A stretch of 64,000 bases of DNA from Seonamhaeicola algicola (GTDB taxonomy: Bacteria; Bacteroidota; Bacteroidia; Flavobacteriales; Flavobacteriaceae), in assembly GCF_007997385.1 (NCBI RefSeq), contig NZ_VOSC01000012.1, positions 372,001 through 436,000 on the forward strand, given 5' to 3'. Made by a program: the position numbers and the translations under genes. The notes beneath the pieces were generated by a model. That model ran no database searches and was not told the DNA's origin. It saw only the letters and a list, made by a program, of their open reading frames with translations. Shown one piece after another: positions 29,044 to 38,025 of this stretch (its first letter is position 1; the number at the start of each line of letters is the position of its first letter).

Positions 29044-30318
29044 ATGAATATTCTAATTTTAGGTTCGGGCGGAAGAGAACATACTTTTGCTTGGAAAATT
29101 GCCCAAAGTCCGTTATGTAAAAATTTATATGTTGCCCCAGGAAACTCTGGTACAGCGCAAATTGCCACCAATGTAAATATTGGTGTAACAGATTTTGAAG
29201 CTATTAAAAACCTAGCCTTAGATAAACAAATAAACATGGTTGTTGTTGGGCCAGAAGACCCTTTGGTACAAGGCGTGCATGATTTTTTCTTAAATGATAG
29301 TGCCTTAAAACACATACCTGTTATTGGTCCGCAAAAAGTAGCGGCACAACTTGAAGGTAGTAAAGAGTTTGCCAAAGAGTTTATGATGCGCCATAACATA
29401 CCAACGGCGGCCTATGAAAGTTTTACAAAAGATACTGTTGAACAAGGGTATGCCTTTTTAGAAACGTTAAAACCACCATACGTTTTAAAAGCCGATGGTT
29501 TAGCTGCTGGCAAAGGTGTAGTTATTTTAAACAATTTAGAAGAAGCTAAAGCCGAATTAAAAAGTATGCTAGTTGATGCCAAATTTGGTAATGCAAGTAC
29601 CAAAGTGGTTATTGAAGAGTTTTTAGATGGTATTGAATTAAGTTGCTTTGTTTTAACCGATGGCGACAATTATAAAATTTTGCCTACGGCGAAAGATTAT
29701 AAGCGTATTGGCGAAGGCGATACAGGTTTAAATACAGGTGGTATGGGTGCTGTTTCTCCAGTGCCATTTGCTACTAATGAGTTTTTAAATAAAATTGAAG
29801 AACGCATTGTAAAACCAACTATTGAAGGGTTTAAAAAAGATAAACTACCATACGTAGGTTTTGTATTTATTGGCTTAATTAAAGTTGAAAATAACGACCC
29901 CAAAGTTATTGAATACAATGTACGCATGGGCGACCCCGAAACCGAAGTTGTTTTTCCTAGAATGAAAAATGATTTGGTTGAAGTACTACAAGCTATGGCC
30001 AATGGTACATTAAATGCTATTGATATTGAAATTGATGAGCGTGCAGCTACAACTATTATGGTAGTTTCTGGTGGTTACCCTGAAGCTTACGAGAAAGGAA
30101 AAGAAATAACAGGTATTGATACTATTGAAGACTCTATACCATTTCACGCAGGCGCACAACTAAAAGATGGTAAAGTTGTAACCTCAGGTGGTAGGGTAAT
30201 TTCTATTACATCATACGGTGAAACGTACCAAGAGGCCATAAAAAAATCTTACCAAAGCATAGATAAACTAAACTTTGATAAGATGTATTTTAGAAAGGAT
30301 ATAGGCTTCGACTTATAA
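29044..30318 (+). CDS. purD: Phosphoribosylamine--glycine ligase
   Basis: PurD joins glycine to 5-phosphoribosylamine with ATP to make GAR, the second step of purine synthesis in the cytoplasm. The 424-residue protein has GSGGREH at the N-terminus, GPEDPLVQG, the ATP-grasp core (KADGLAAGKGV, GGMGAVSP) and the metal-site segment EYNVRMGDPETEV. Length is normal and the C-terminal domain is complete. It stands alone here, without other pur genes, and its stop overlaps the end of the convergent DUF6341 gene by 6 bp. Confidence 0.98.
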   Translation: MNILILGSGGREHTFAWKIAQSPLCKNLYVAPGNSGTAQIATNVNIGVTDFEAIKNLALDKQINMVVVGPEDPLVQGVHDFFLNDSALKHIPVIGPQKVAAQLEGSKEFAKEFMMRHNIPTAAYESFTKDTVEQGYAFLETLKPPYVLKADGLAAGKGVVILNNLEEAKAELKSMLVDAKFGNASTKVVIEEFLDGIELSCFVLTDGDNYKILPTAKDYKRIGEGDTGLNTGGMGAVSPVPFATNEFLNKIEERIVKPTIEGFKKDKLPYVGFVFIGLIKVENNDPKVIEYNVRMGDPETEVVFPRMKNDLVEVLQAMANGTLNAIDIEIDERAATTIMVVSGGYPEAYEKGKEITGIDTIEDSIPFHAGAQLKDGKVVTSGGRVISITSYGETYQEAIKKSYQSIDKLNFDKMYFRKDIGFDL

Positions 30319-30540
30319 AAATGAGTGCGAAGAAATACTTTTATCCTCTTCGTTATTATCATTAAATATTTTTAGTTGTTTTATCCAGTAAACAATGGCT
30401 ACCATACAAATAATCATGAAAATCCATGATATGGTATTGGCTGCCCACCAGCTTTCTAGTTCTAATTCTTTTAAAGCGTCAAAAGGCGTAAAAAGAACGT
30501 CAACAAATAAATCTCTAATAGCGTAAAAGAAATCTTTCAT
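30313..30540 (-). CDS. DUF6341 family small membrane protein
   Basis: A 75-residue protein with one strong transmembrane helix (about 34-52), an acidic segment ELELESWW before it and a conserved FNDNNEEDKS tail. It matches the flavobacterial family DUF6341, whose function is not known. It is transcribed from a good promoter that lies inside the start of the divergent DUF6427 gene. Confidence 0.75.
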   Translation of the reverse strand: MKDFFYAIRDLFVDVLFTPFDALKELELESWWAANTISWIFMIICMVAIVYWIKQLKIFNDNNEEDKSISSHSFL

Positions 30541-30591
30541 GAGTGTGTTTTAAAGTTTTCTAACCGTTTTATAGTTAGTATATTTACAAAG

Positions 30592-30621
30592 CAAAAATAC
30601 AAAAACAGTTAATGATTACAA
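30592..30621 (-). promoter_or_regulatory. Promoter for the DUF6341 gene
   Basis: On the minus strand, TTG (30621-30619), 19 nt, then TATTTTTG (30599-30592) match the Bacteroidota consensus. The -33 end overlaps the first codons of the divergent DUF6427 gene, so the two starts may interfere. Confidence 0.6.
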
Positions 30622-31553
30622 GTATTTTTAGTAAATCTAAATCAATAAATTTCTTTGTTGTTTTTTTTGTAACACTATTAGCCTTTTTTTCAGCAAGGTT
30701 TGGTGTTGCAAATACACCAGTTACAACGGTATATGTTTTTAAGCAATTGGGCTTGTTATTGGTGGTGTTTTTATCAATTTTTATGCTAAGTTTTATAGTT
30801 GGTAAAAACAGCTTAACCAAACTTAGTAATTATGATATATTACTCTTTAGTTTATTTTTATTACTTATTCCTCATTCAACTTTAAATGTAAATATTTTAT
30901 TTTCTAACTTTTTTGTGCTTTTAGGTCTTAGGCGTATTATGAGTTTACGTTCACAAAAAAACGAAAAACAAAAGTTGTTTGATGCTGCTGTTTGGATAGC
31001 CATTGCATCAGTATTCTATTTTTGGGCTATATTATTTTTTGCACTTATTTTAGTAACACTTGCGTTGTATTCTAATAAAAATATTAGGCATTGGGTAATA
31101 CCTTTTGTGGCTGTTTTTACAGTTTTTGCAGTGGCCGTTGGTGTATCAATAGTATTGTACAATAGTTTTTTTAATGTGGTAAACACTAATTGGCAGGTTA
31201 GTTATAATTTTAACCCTTATAACGCTGTACATTTTATTATAGCAATAACCGTTTTATTATCATTTGGTTTGTGGTCTTCATTTTTTTATTTGCAGAATAT
31301 AAAAAAGAAAAAGAAAGCATATAGAGCGTTATTTAAAGTAGTTATAATTGCGTATGTTATAGCGTTTTTAATTGTGTTTTTAGCGCCCAACAAAACTGGC
31401 AGTGAGTTTTTATTTATGTTTGCGCCACTAACAATAATTATTACAAATTATTTAGAAACCGTTAAAGAAAAATGGTTTAAAGAGTTGTTTTTAGGCATTT
31501 TAATAGTAGTGCCTTTGGTGTTATTAGCGTTGCAGTTTTTCGCCAAAAGCTAA
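30612..31553 (+). CDS. DUF6427 family integral membrane protein
   Basis: This 313-residue protein consists almost wholly of membrane helices (about 8-9) with short basic loops, and matches the flavobacterial family DUF6427. Function is unknown. It lies between DUF6341 and upp, a neighbourhood that recurs in flavobacteria as far as I recall. Its last 30 bp overlap the end of upp on the other strand. No enzymatic motif is visible. Confidence 0.75.
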   Translation: MITSIFSKSKSINFFVVFFVTLLAFFSARFGVANTPVTTVYVFKQLGLLLVVFLSIFMLSFIVGKNSLTKLSNYDILLFSLFLLLIPHSTLNVNILFSNFFVLLGLRRIMSLRSQKNEKQKLFDAAVWIAIASVFYFWAILFFALILVTLALYSNKNIRHWVIPFVAVFTVFAVAVGVSIVLYNSFFNVVNTNWQVSYNFNPYNAVHFIIAITVLLSFGLWSSFFYLQNIKKKKKAYRALFKVVIIAYVIAFLIVFLAPNKTGSEFLFMFAPLTIIITNYLETVKEKWFKELFLGILIVVPLVLLALQFFAKS

Positions 31554-32183
31554 ATCGCCAGCGTCACCTAAACCTGGTATAATGTATCCTTTTTCATTTA
31601 AAGCATCATCAACGGTGGCAATCCACAAATGTGTATTATCATCAAAACATTCATTAACAAAATCAACACCAATTTGAGATCCAATTACACTTACTAAATG
31701 AATTTGCTTTGGTGTTCCAAAAGGTTTTAAAGCTTCATAAGTTGCAACCATAGATTGCCCAGTGGCTAACATTGGGTCTGCTAAAATAAGCGTTTTACCT
31801 TCTAAATTAGGGCAAGCCAAATATTCAACTACAATTTCAAAACTTTCAGGATTTTCTTTATGATGCCTGTAGGCAGAAATAAAAGCATTTTCAGCATCAT
31901 CAAAATAATTTAGTAAACCATTGTGTAAAGGCACACCAGCTCTTAAAATTGAACACACAACAACGTTATTAGTGGTTAAATTAACGGAGCTGTTTCCTAA
32001 AGGTGTTTCAACTGTATTGGGTTTATAGTTAAAGGTTTTACTTAACTCATAACCTAAAATTTCACCAATACGCTCAATATTTCTTCTAAAACGCATACGG
32101 TCATTTTGTATAGTTTTATCTCTAATTTCTGCAATAAAAGTATTTAGTATTGAGTTTTCTTTTGAAATGTTATGAAGCTGCAT
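31524..32183 (-). CDS. upp: Uracil phosphoribosyltransferase
   Basis: The enzyme salvages uracil with PRPP to make UMP. The 219-residue protein has the PRPP loop ADPMLATGQS, the earlier SILRAGVP segment, and the uracil-binding C-terminus YIIPGLGDAGD, all characteristic of UPRTases. Its 3' end overlaps the convergent DUF6427 gene by 30 bp and no terminator is present between them. It diverges from the DUF4254 gene. Confidence 0.97.
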   Translation of the reverse strand: MQLHNISKENSILNTFIAEIRDKTIQNDRMRFRRNIERIGEILGYELSKTFNYKPNTVETPLGNSSVNLTTNNVVVCSILRAGVPLHNGLLNYFDDAENAFISAYRHHKENPESFEIVVEYLACPNLEGKTLILADPMLATGQSMVATYEALKPFGTPKQIHLVSVIGSQIGVDFVNECFDDNTHLWIATVDDALNEKGYIIPGLGDAGDLAFGEKLQR

Positions 32184-32225
32184 AAACCCGTGTATTGTTT
32201 AGTAAGTAAAGTTATTAAATTAAAG

Positions 32226-32233
32226 TATATTTG
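32226..32233 (+). promoter_or_regulatory. Bacteroidota -7 box for the DUF4254-GT9 genes
   Basis: TATATTTG matches TAnnTTTG and ends 19 bp before the ATG at 32253. The nearest upstream TTG is about 28 nt away, too far for a normal -33 element. Confidence 0.45.
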
Positions 32234-32252
32234 CGCATTAAATTAATACATT

Positions 32253-32858
32253 ATGTTTACAGATAAAGCCAATAAAATTTTTCAAGAAGTTATTGAAGAA
32301 TATCATAAAATTGATACCGTAGATCAACCATTTACAAACAAGTACACTAAAGACAATTTACTAGAGCATTTATTGTACAGAAAATGTTGGATTGATACTG
32401 TACAATGGCATTATGAAGATATAATTAGAGACCCACAAATAGATCCTGTTGCTGCACTTAAATTAAAAAGACAAATTGATGCATCAAACCAAGATAGAAC
32501 GGATATGGTAGAATACATTGACAGTTATTTTTTAGAAAAATACAGCCATGTAACACCAAAGGATAATGCAACAATTAATACGGAAAGTCCTGCTTGGGGT
32601 GTAGATAGGTTATCTATTTTAGCTTTAAAAATTTATCATATGAATGAAGAAGCAACACGTACCGATGCTTCTGAAGATCATAGAGCAGCTTGCCAAAAAA
32701 AGTTGAACGTTTTGTTAGAACAACGTGTAGATTTATCAACGGCTATTGATACGCTTTTAAGCGATATTGAAAAGGGCGATAAGTACATGAAAGTTTACAA
32801 ACAAATGAAAATGTATAATGATGATGAACTAAACCCTGTTTTACGTTCTCAAAAATAA
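32253..32858 (+). CDS. DUF4254 domain-containing protein
   Basis: A 201-residue, mostly helical, soluble protein of family DUF4254, recognised by LLYRKCWIDTVQWHYEDIIRDP and the DRLSILALKIYHM segment. No function is established. The GT9 gene follows 94 bp later, and I recall the two being neighbours in other Bacteroidota, which hints at a role in lipopolysaccharide or glycan synthesis; that is inference. The 94-bp gap shows no terminator. Confidence 0.82.
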   Translation: MFTDKANKIFQEVIEEYHKIDTVDQPFTNKYTKDNLLEHLLYRKCWIDTVQWHYEDIIRDPQIDPVAALKLKRQIDASNQDRTDMVEYIDSYFLEKYSHVTPKDNATINTESPAWGVDRLSILALKIYHMNEEATRTDASEDHRAACQKKLNVLLEQRVDLSTAIDTLLSDIEKGDKYMKVYKQMKMYNDDELNPVLRSQK

Positions 32859-32952
32859 TATTACCAATTTAGAGGGCTTCAACTCAACGTTAGTGTAAGC
32901 TTAAACAAAGCATATTAATTTTTGAAGCTATTTTGATTTACATTACAAATTA

Positions 32953-33972
32953 ATGCCTAATCTGCCCAAACATATTCTTGTAATTCGTCTTTCTGCCATG
33001 GGAGACGTTGCCATGACAGTGCCGGTTTTAAGAGCATTAACACAAGCATATCCCGAGCTTAAAATAACTGTTTTAACTCGGGGTTTTTTTGCACCTTTTT
33101 TTAGAGATTTAAAACAGGTTGAAGTGCTCTCGGCCGATTTGAAAAATAAGCACAAAGGCATTTTAGGGCTTTATAAACTTTCAAAAGAAATTAAAGCATT
33201 ACATATTGATGCCGTAGCCGATTTGCATAATGTTTTACGTAGTAACATTCTAAAGTTATTTTTAATAGGAAAACCATGTAAACAAATTAATAAAGGCCGA
33301 CCTGAAAAAAAAGCATTAACAACAGGTAAAATTTTTCATCAATTAAAAACAACACACCAGCGGTATGCCGATGTTTTTCAAAATTTAGGTTTTAAAATAG
33401 ATTTAAGTAACCCTAATTTTCCTGAAAAATCAACTTTAAATAAAAACTGTAAAGCGGTTTTAGGCACTTTTAAACAAAAACAAATTGGCATTGCACCTTT
33501 TGCAGCGCATGAAGGTAAAATGTATCCGTTAGCCCTTATGAAAGAGGTAATACAAGCACTTTCAAAAGATTATAAAGTGTATTTGTTTGGTGGTGGAAAA
33601 AAAGAAATGGATGCTTTAAATAACATGGCAAATAGTTTTGAAAACGTAACAAATTTGGCTGGTAAGTTAACACTAAATGAAGAGTTAGATCTTATTTCAA
33701 ATTTAGATGTGATGCTTTCAATGGATTCTGGAAATGCCCATATTGCTGCTATGTTGGGTGTAAAAGTGATAACAATTTGGGGTGTTACGCATCCGTATGC
33801 AGGTTTTGCGCCGTTTAATCAACCCTTTGATTATTTGTTAACACCTGATAGAGCAAAATTTCCAAAGATACCAACATCAATTTATGGAAATAAATTTCCT
33901 GAAGGTTATGAAAAGGCAGCGGCTACCATAACGCCTAGTGTAGTTGTAAATACACTTAAAAGTATATTATAA
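32953..33972 (+). CDS. Glycosyltransferase family 9 (heptosyltransferase-like) protein
   Basis: This 339-residue GT-B protein begins with ILVIRLSAMGDVAMTVPVLRAL, the signature of ADP-heptose:LPS heptosyltransferases, and has IGIAPFAAHEGKMYP and MLSMDSGNAHIAAMLGVKVITIWG in the donor domain. GT9 enzymes add heptose or a related sugar to the inner core of lipopolysaccharide at the inner membrane. The true donor in Flavobacteriaceae may not be heptose. It lies 6 bp before a small GT51-like gene. Confidence 0.92.
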   Translation: MPNLPKHILVIRLSAMGDVAMTVPVLRALTQAYPELKITVLTRGFFAPFFRDLKQVEVLSADLKNKHKGILGLYKLSKEIKALHIDAVADLHNVLRSNILKLFLIGKPCKQINKGRPEKKALTTGKIFHQLKTTHQRYADVFQNLGFKIDLSNPNFPEKSTLNKNCKAVLGTFKQKQIGIAPFAAHEGKMYPLALMKEVIQALSKDYKVYLFGGGKKEMDALNNMANSFENVTNLAGKLTLNEELDLISNLDVMLSMDSGNAHIAAMLGVKVITIWGVTHPYAGFAPFNQPFDYLLTPDRAKFPKIPTSIYGNKFPEGYEKAAATITPSVVVNTLKSIL

Positions 33973-33978
33973 TTTACT

Positions 33979-34572
33979 ATGAAACATTTAAAAAAACTAT
34001 TCAAAGGTACTTGTTATGCTATTGTAGTTGTTATTTTGGGTATTGTAATATCTTATTTTTATTTAAAAAGTACCTGGAAAGATGTACTAACTGAACAAGA
34101 ATTTAATACGCTAATTACTGCCATTAAGCAAGCTGAAGATTTACCCAATGCCTTTTATAAATTATATGAAGAAGAATACCCAAATGCCTTAAATACAAGT
34201 TTAAACGAACAAATAGTTAAAGGTTATTTTTCTGATGGGTTTACAAAAAGTCCAAGTATTTTGGCTTCAATTGTATCAAAATATAGCCGAAAGGATACAG
34301 ATACAACCAAAATTTCAAACAAAAAAGCGTATGTTTTAGCTTGGAAACTTGAAGAAGAAACCACGCAAAAACAGTGTTTAAATTGGGCGTTAAAAAATTT
34401 TCAGTTCACTAAAGAATTTAAAGGCATTAAGGATATTGAAGACTATTACTTTGCCAAAGATGTTACACAATTTACCAATAACGATTTTAAATTATTAATT
34501 ACGCTTATTAAAAAGCCAAGTTTAGTAAGGCTAACACCTAGAGAACATTATATTAAAAAAAGCGCACGTTAG
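33979..34572 (+). CDS. Small membrane-anchored protein resembling a degenerate GT51 transglycosylase
   Basis: The 197-residue protein has a single N-terminal membrane helix (about 12-32) and a soluble remainder. The last 70 residues can be laid over the end of the GT51 peptidoglycan glycosyltransferase domain: WKLEEETTQKQCLNWALKNFQF for the QLEKxxSKxxILExYLN helix, then IEDYYFAKDV for the IEAAAxxYFGK segment, and LLITLIKKPS for the AALLAGLPQAPS helix. The usual catalytic EDxxFxxHxG motif is not evident, so it is probably not an active polymerase. The similarity is my reading by eye. Confidence 0.55.
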   Translation: MKHLKKLFKGTCYAIVVVILGIVISYFYLKSTWKDVLTEQEFNTLITAIKQAEDLPNAFYKLYEEEYPNALNTSLNEQIVKGYFSDGFTKSPSILASIVSKYSRKDTDTTKISNKKAYVLAWKLEEETTQKQCLNWALKNFQFTKEFKGIKDIEDYYFAKDVTQFTNNDFKLLITLIKKPSLVRLTPREHYIKKSAR

Positions 34573-37500
34573 TTTAGTTTATAAATATTGTGTGTGCTGT
34601 TATTGTTGGCAATAAAAATTAAAGAATTATTTATTAAAACAGCGTTTCTAACATCTCCATCAACAAACAAACCGCTTGTTTTATAGTTTAAACGTGTTAA
34701 ATTACCTTTGCCATCATTAATTAAAATGTGGCCTGTACCAGCATCGGCTCTGGTTGTTTCAACTTCAGATTGGTAATTGTTGCCAGCTACTAAAATATCA
34801 AGTGTATTATCATTATTAAAATCATGTAAAACAATGCTATTAATTGGTGATGTTTGTACTATATTTTCAAAAGGCTTGAAAGAAAATCCGTTACTACCAT
34901 TATTTACAAATATACCAGACCTAAATTCTGTTGCCTCATAACTTAACGCGCTATTTAAGCGCTTGCCTAAAATACCCTCAAGATTTCTGCTTGCAAAATC
35001 ATTGTAATTAGGAATTTTTTGAGCTAAATGTGGTAATTGCTGCGTCATACAAGTTTTGCCTCTTACAGGTACTTCTTGCCCTTTGTATTCTTTAGCAAGT
35101 ATTACATCTTCAGTACCATTAAAATCAAAATCTGTGGCATAAATTTTAAAAGGTTTTTCTTTTGAGGCATGAAACTTATAGTTTAAACCTAAATTACCAG
35201 CAATTATGTCTTTATCGCCATCACCATCAATATCTGTAACTACTATTTTATTCCACCAACCAACATGTTTGGCCAATAATGCATAGTTTTCACTTTTAAT
35301 TAAAGTATTGTTTTTATTTAAAAATACTTCAATACCCATCCATTCACCAGTTACAATTAAATCTAGGGTATTATCATTGTTTATATCTTCCCAAACAGCA
35401 CTTGTTACCATGCCAATGTTTTTAAGTTGAGGAGCAACAGCATCAGTTTCAATAGTGAATTTACCATTGTTGTTAATTAGAATAGAACTTATTGGTGGGT
35501 TAGGGTATTTGCCAGGAATAACGCGGCCACCAACAAATAAATCGGTATCACCATCATTATCAAAATCGGCCGCTGTTACTACACTTCCAGATATTTTAAA
35601 ACTTGGTAGTGCATTTAAATCTCTTTTGAAATTTCCATTTCCATTGTTTATGTACAGTCTATCTTGTAACAGGGTTGGTGTTCTAAAAAACTCGTAACTA
35701 CCGCTAACTACATAAAGGTCTAAATCACCATCATTATCAGCATCAAAAAAACAAGCGCTTTGGTCTTCAAAAGTTTTATCAGCATTAAAAACACTTGAAA
35801 TTTCTTTAAAACTCCCAGCTTTAGTGCTTAATAATATTTTAGCAGATTGGTTTTTTCCGCCGCCAATAAAAACATCTTCTAATCCATCATTATTAACATC
35901 GCCTTTACAAAGTGCAGGCCCTGTTTGAGATAATTTATGAGGCAGTAACACTTGCAAATCAAAATCATTAAAGTATGGATCTGTGTGTTTGTAATTAGTG
36001 TTTACATTTGTTAGTAAGGGTATATCCTCATTTTTTAAGTTATTAGGTAAAGTTGCGTTGCTATATGAAATAGTATTTAAAGCATTCAAATTAATGGTTT
36101 TTAGCGTTTGTTGTTTACCATCTAACCATTTTACAATTATTTTCTCAATGCTGTCTTTTTTTGAAATGCCAAAGTGAAGTGTGTTTGATACTGAAGATAA
36201 AAAACCTTTGGTATTTACTAATTGCCGCGTTTGTATTTTGCCATTTTTTTGGTGCAAGCTTACAGTGGCGCCTAAGCCATATTTATTTGTTTCGGGACCA
36301 TTTAAGTTAATTTTTATAAAGTTTCCGTTATTTAGTTCTATGGCGTTGTTTTGTAGTATGGTTGCTTCATCATTTATATTATTTACAACAATATCTAAAT
36401 CGCCATCATTATCTAAATCTGTATATACAGTGCCGTTTGAAAAGGTAGATAAGGAGTCTGCCCATTTAAACGAGGTATCTTCAAAAGTTAAATTACCATT
36501 ATTTTTATAAAAATAGTTGTTTAGTTTTTGCTGCGGAAGCATTTTGGTGTAGCGTAAAAAGTCTTCTTTTGTGGGTTTTCTGTTATTGGCGCGTAGTTCT
36601 TTCATAGTATTACTTAAAGCGTCTCTATCCATAACGTCTCTAAAAACGCCGTTTGTTACATAAACATCGTTGTAGCCATCTAAATCAAAATCTGCTGAAA
36701 GTATAGACCAACTCCAATCAGTATCAGCAATACCGGCCATTTTAGCTATTTCAGAAAAAGTGCCGTTAGCGTTGTTTATTTGCAGCATATTATGCATGTA
36801 TTGGTAGTGGTAATTGTTAGCAACCATGTTTTCAAAAGTAGAAATAGATGTCATGGCCATGGTGGTTTTAGATCTTACATAATCTTGCGGATTCATATCT
36901 AAAGTCATAATATCTAACAAACCATCATTGTTTATGTCTGCCATGTCACTGCCCATACTGTTAAAAGACATGTGTTTTACAACCTTGTTTCGCTCTTCGG
37001 AAAATGTGCCATTTCCATTGTTTATGTAAACTAAGTCTGGAAAATTAAAATCGTTACATACATAAATATCTAAAAAGCCATCGTTATTAATATCGCCTAC
37101 TTGAGGGTTTAAGCCAAAGCCTATATCAAATAATAGTCCTGCTTTTTCTGATACATCAGTAAAATGCCCTGTGCCATCATTTTCATAGAGCCTATCTGAA
37201 CCTTTAAGCAATTTTGTTTTGGGGTCTGAAAGTACCTTTTGTAAATCTAATATTTTAGTTTTACCTGTAATATCCGGTGTGTTTGAAACGTAAACGTCTA
37301 AATCGTTATCATTATCGTAATCAAAAAATGTAGCCTGTATTGTTCTGTTTGCATCGTTTAAACCCAGTTTCTTTGCGCTTTCAGTAAAAGTTAAATTACC
37401 GTTGTTTATATAAAGTAAATTTTCAAACTTGTTAGCATCATCTTTATAACCACCTCTGGCTATGTAAATATCTAAAAAACCATCATTATTCACATCGGCA

Positions 37501-37895
37501 ACAGAAACGCCAGTATTAAACCCTTCAGTTTTAATAATGCCTGCTTTTGTAGTAATATCTTCAAATGCTAAATTGCCTTTATTTAGGTATAGTTTATTTT
37601 CATTGCTGTTAGAAATAAAGAATAAATCTTGTAATCCATCGTTATTAAAATCTGCAGCAGCAACACCGCCACCTATATATAAATAGTTGTACTGATAGTA
37701 ATTATGATCTAGAGTTTCAGTTAGTTTATTAACAAAAGTTATACCTGTTTGTTTTGATGGTAAAACAGAAAAAAGCTTTTTGTTTACAGAGCTTAATTTA
37801 GCCGATGTATGTTTTTGGTTACAAGCTGTAAGTAATAAAGCAAAAATAGATATAACTAAATTATAGCTAAAGGGGGTGTTTTTAAGTGTAAACAT
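34569..37895 (-). CDS. Large FG-GAP/VCBS repeat lipoprotein with ASPIC/UnbV domain
   Basis: This 1108-residue outer-surface candidate starts with a lipoprotein signal (LLTACN). I count about 14 calcium-loop-like motifs of the form DxNNDGxxDxxV across the protein, arranged as two FG-GAP/VCBS beta-propeller regions. Between them lies an ASPIC/UnbV domain (about residues 530-600, GLGATVSLHQKNGK...HFGI.....I.VKWLDGK). Such proteins (CRTAC1-like) are thought to bind ligands or proteins at the surface. It follows the SusC/SusD genes in the same direction but beyond a terminator, so it is transcribed at least partly on its own. It ends 4 bp into the convergent GT51-like gene. Confidence 0.88.
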   Translation of the reverse strand: MFTLKNTPFSYNLVISIFALLLTACNQKHTSAKLSSVNKKLFSVLPSKQTGITFVNKLTETLDHNYYQYNYLYIGGGVAAADFNNDGLQDLFFISNSNENKLYLNKGNLAFEDITTKAGIIKTEGFNTGVSVADVNNDGFLDIYIARGGYKDDANKFENLLYINNGNLTFTESAKKLGLNDANRTIQATFFDYDNDNDLDVYVSNTPDITGKTKILDLQKVLSDPKTKLLKGSDRLYENDGTGHFTDVSEKAGLLFDIGFGLNPQVGDINNDGFLDIYVCNDFNFPDLVYINNGNGTFSEERNKVVKHMSFNSMGSDMADINNDGLLDIMTLDMNPQDYVRSKTTMAMTSISTFENMVANNYHYQYMHNMLQINNANGTFSEIAKMAGIADTDWSWSILSADFDLDGYNDVYVTNGVFRDVMDRDALSNTMKELRANNRKPTKEDFLRYTKMLPQQKLNNYFYKNNGNLTFEDTSFKWADSLSTFSNGTVYTDLDNDGDLDIVVNNINDEATILQNNAIELNNGNFIKINLNGPETNKYGLGATVSLHQKNGKIQTRQLVNTKGFLSSVSNTLHFGISKKDSIEKIIVKWLDGKQQTLKTINLNALNTISYSNATLPNNLKNEDIPLLTNVNTNYKHTDPYFNDFDLQVLLPHKLSQTGPALCKGDVNNDGLEDVFIGGGKNQSAKILLSTKAGSFKEISSVFNADKTFEDQSACFFDADNDGDLDLYVVSGSYEFFRTPTLLQDRLYINNGNGNFKRDLNALPSFKISGSVVTAADFDNDGDTDLFVGGRVIPGKYPNPPISSILINNNGKFTIETDAVAPQLKNIGMVTSAVWEDINNDNTLDLIVTGEWMGIEVFLNKNNTLIKSENYALLAKHVGWWNKIVVTDIDGDGDKDIIAGNLGLNYKFHASKEKPFKIYATDFDFNGTEDVILAKEYKGQEVPVRGKTCMTQQLPHLAQKIPNYNDFASRNLEGILGKRLNSALSYEATEFRSGIFVNNGSNGFSFKPFENIVQTSPINSIVLHDFNNDNTLDILVAGNNYQSEVETTRADAGTGHILINDGKGNLTRLNYKTSGLFVDGDVRNAVLINNSLIFIANNNSTHNIYKLN

Positions 37896-37976
37896 GGCGA
37901 AGTTTTATGTTTTAAGCTTGATAACGAATATACTTTTTTTACTATTTAAAATGAAGTGAATATTGCTTAAAAAGAA

Positions 37977-38011
37977 TAAAAAAAGCGGTAAGTTTTGCTT
38001 ACCGCTTTTTT
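37977..38011 (-). terminator. Intrinsic terminator after susD
   Basis: The inverted repeat AGCGGTAAG/CTTACCGCT (37984-37992 and 37998-38006) with a 5-nt loop is bordered by A-rich sequence on the left and Ts on the right. On the minus strand it reads as a 9-bp hairpin plus a U-tract directly after the susD stop, and it could also act on the plus strand. Confidence 0.85.
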
Positions 38012-38025
38012 GTAGTTTTTAATGT

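Noticed and set aside
29034-29399. A 121-residue minus-strand frame inside purD
   Set aside because: It lies opposite a strongly conserved enzyme and has no recognisable family; a shadow frame.
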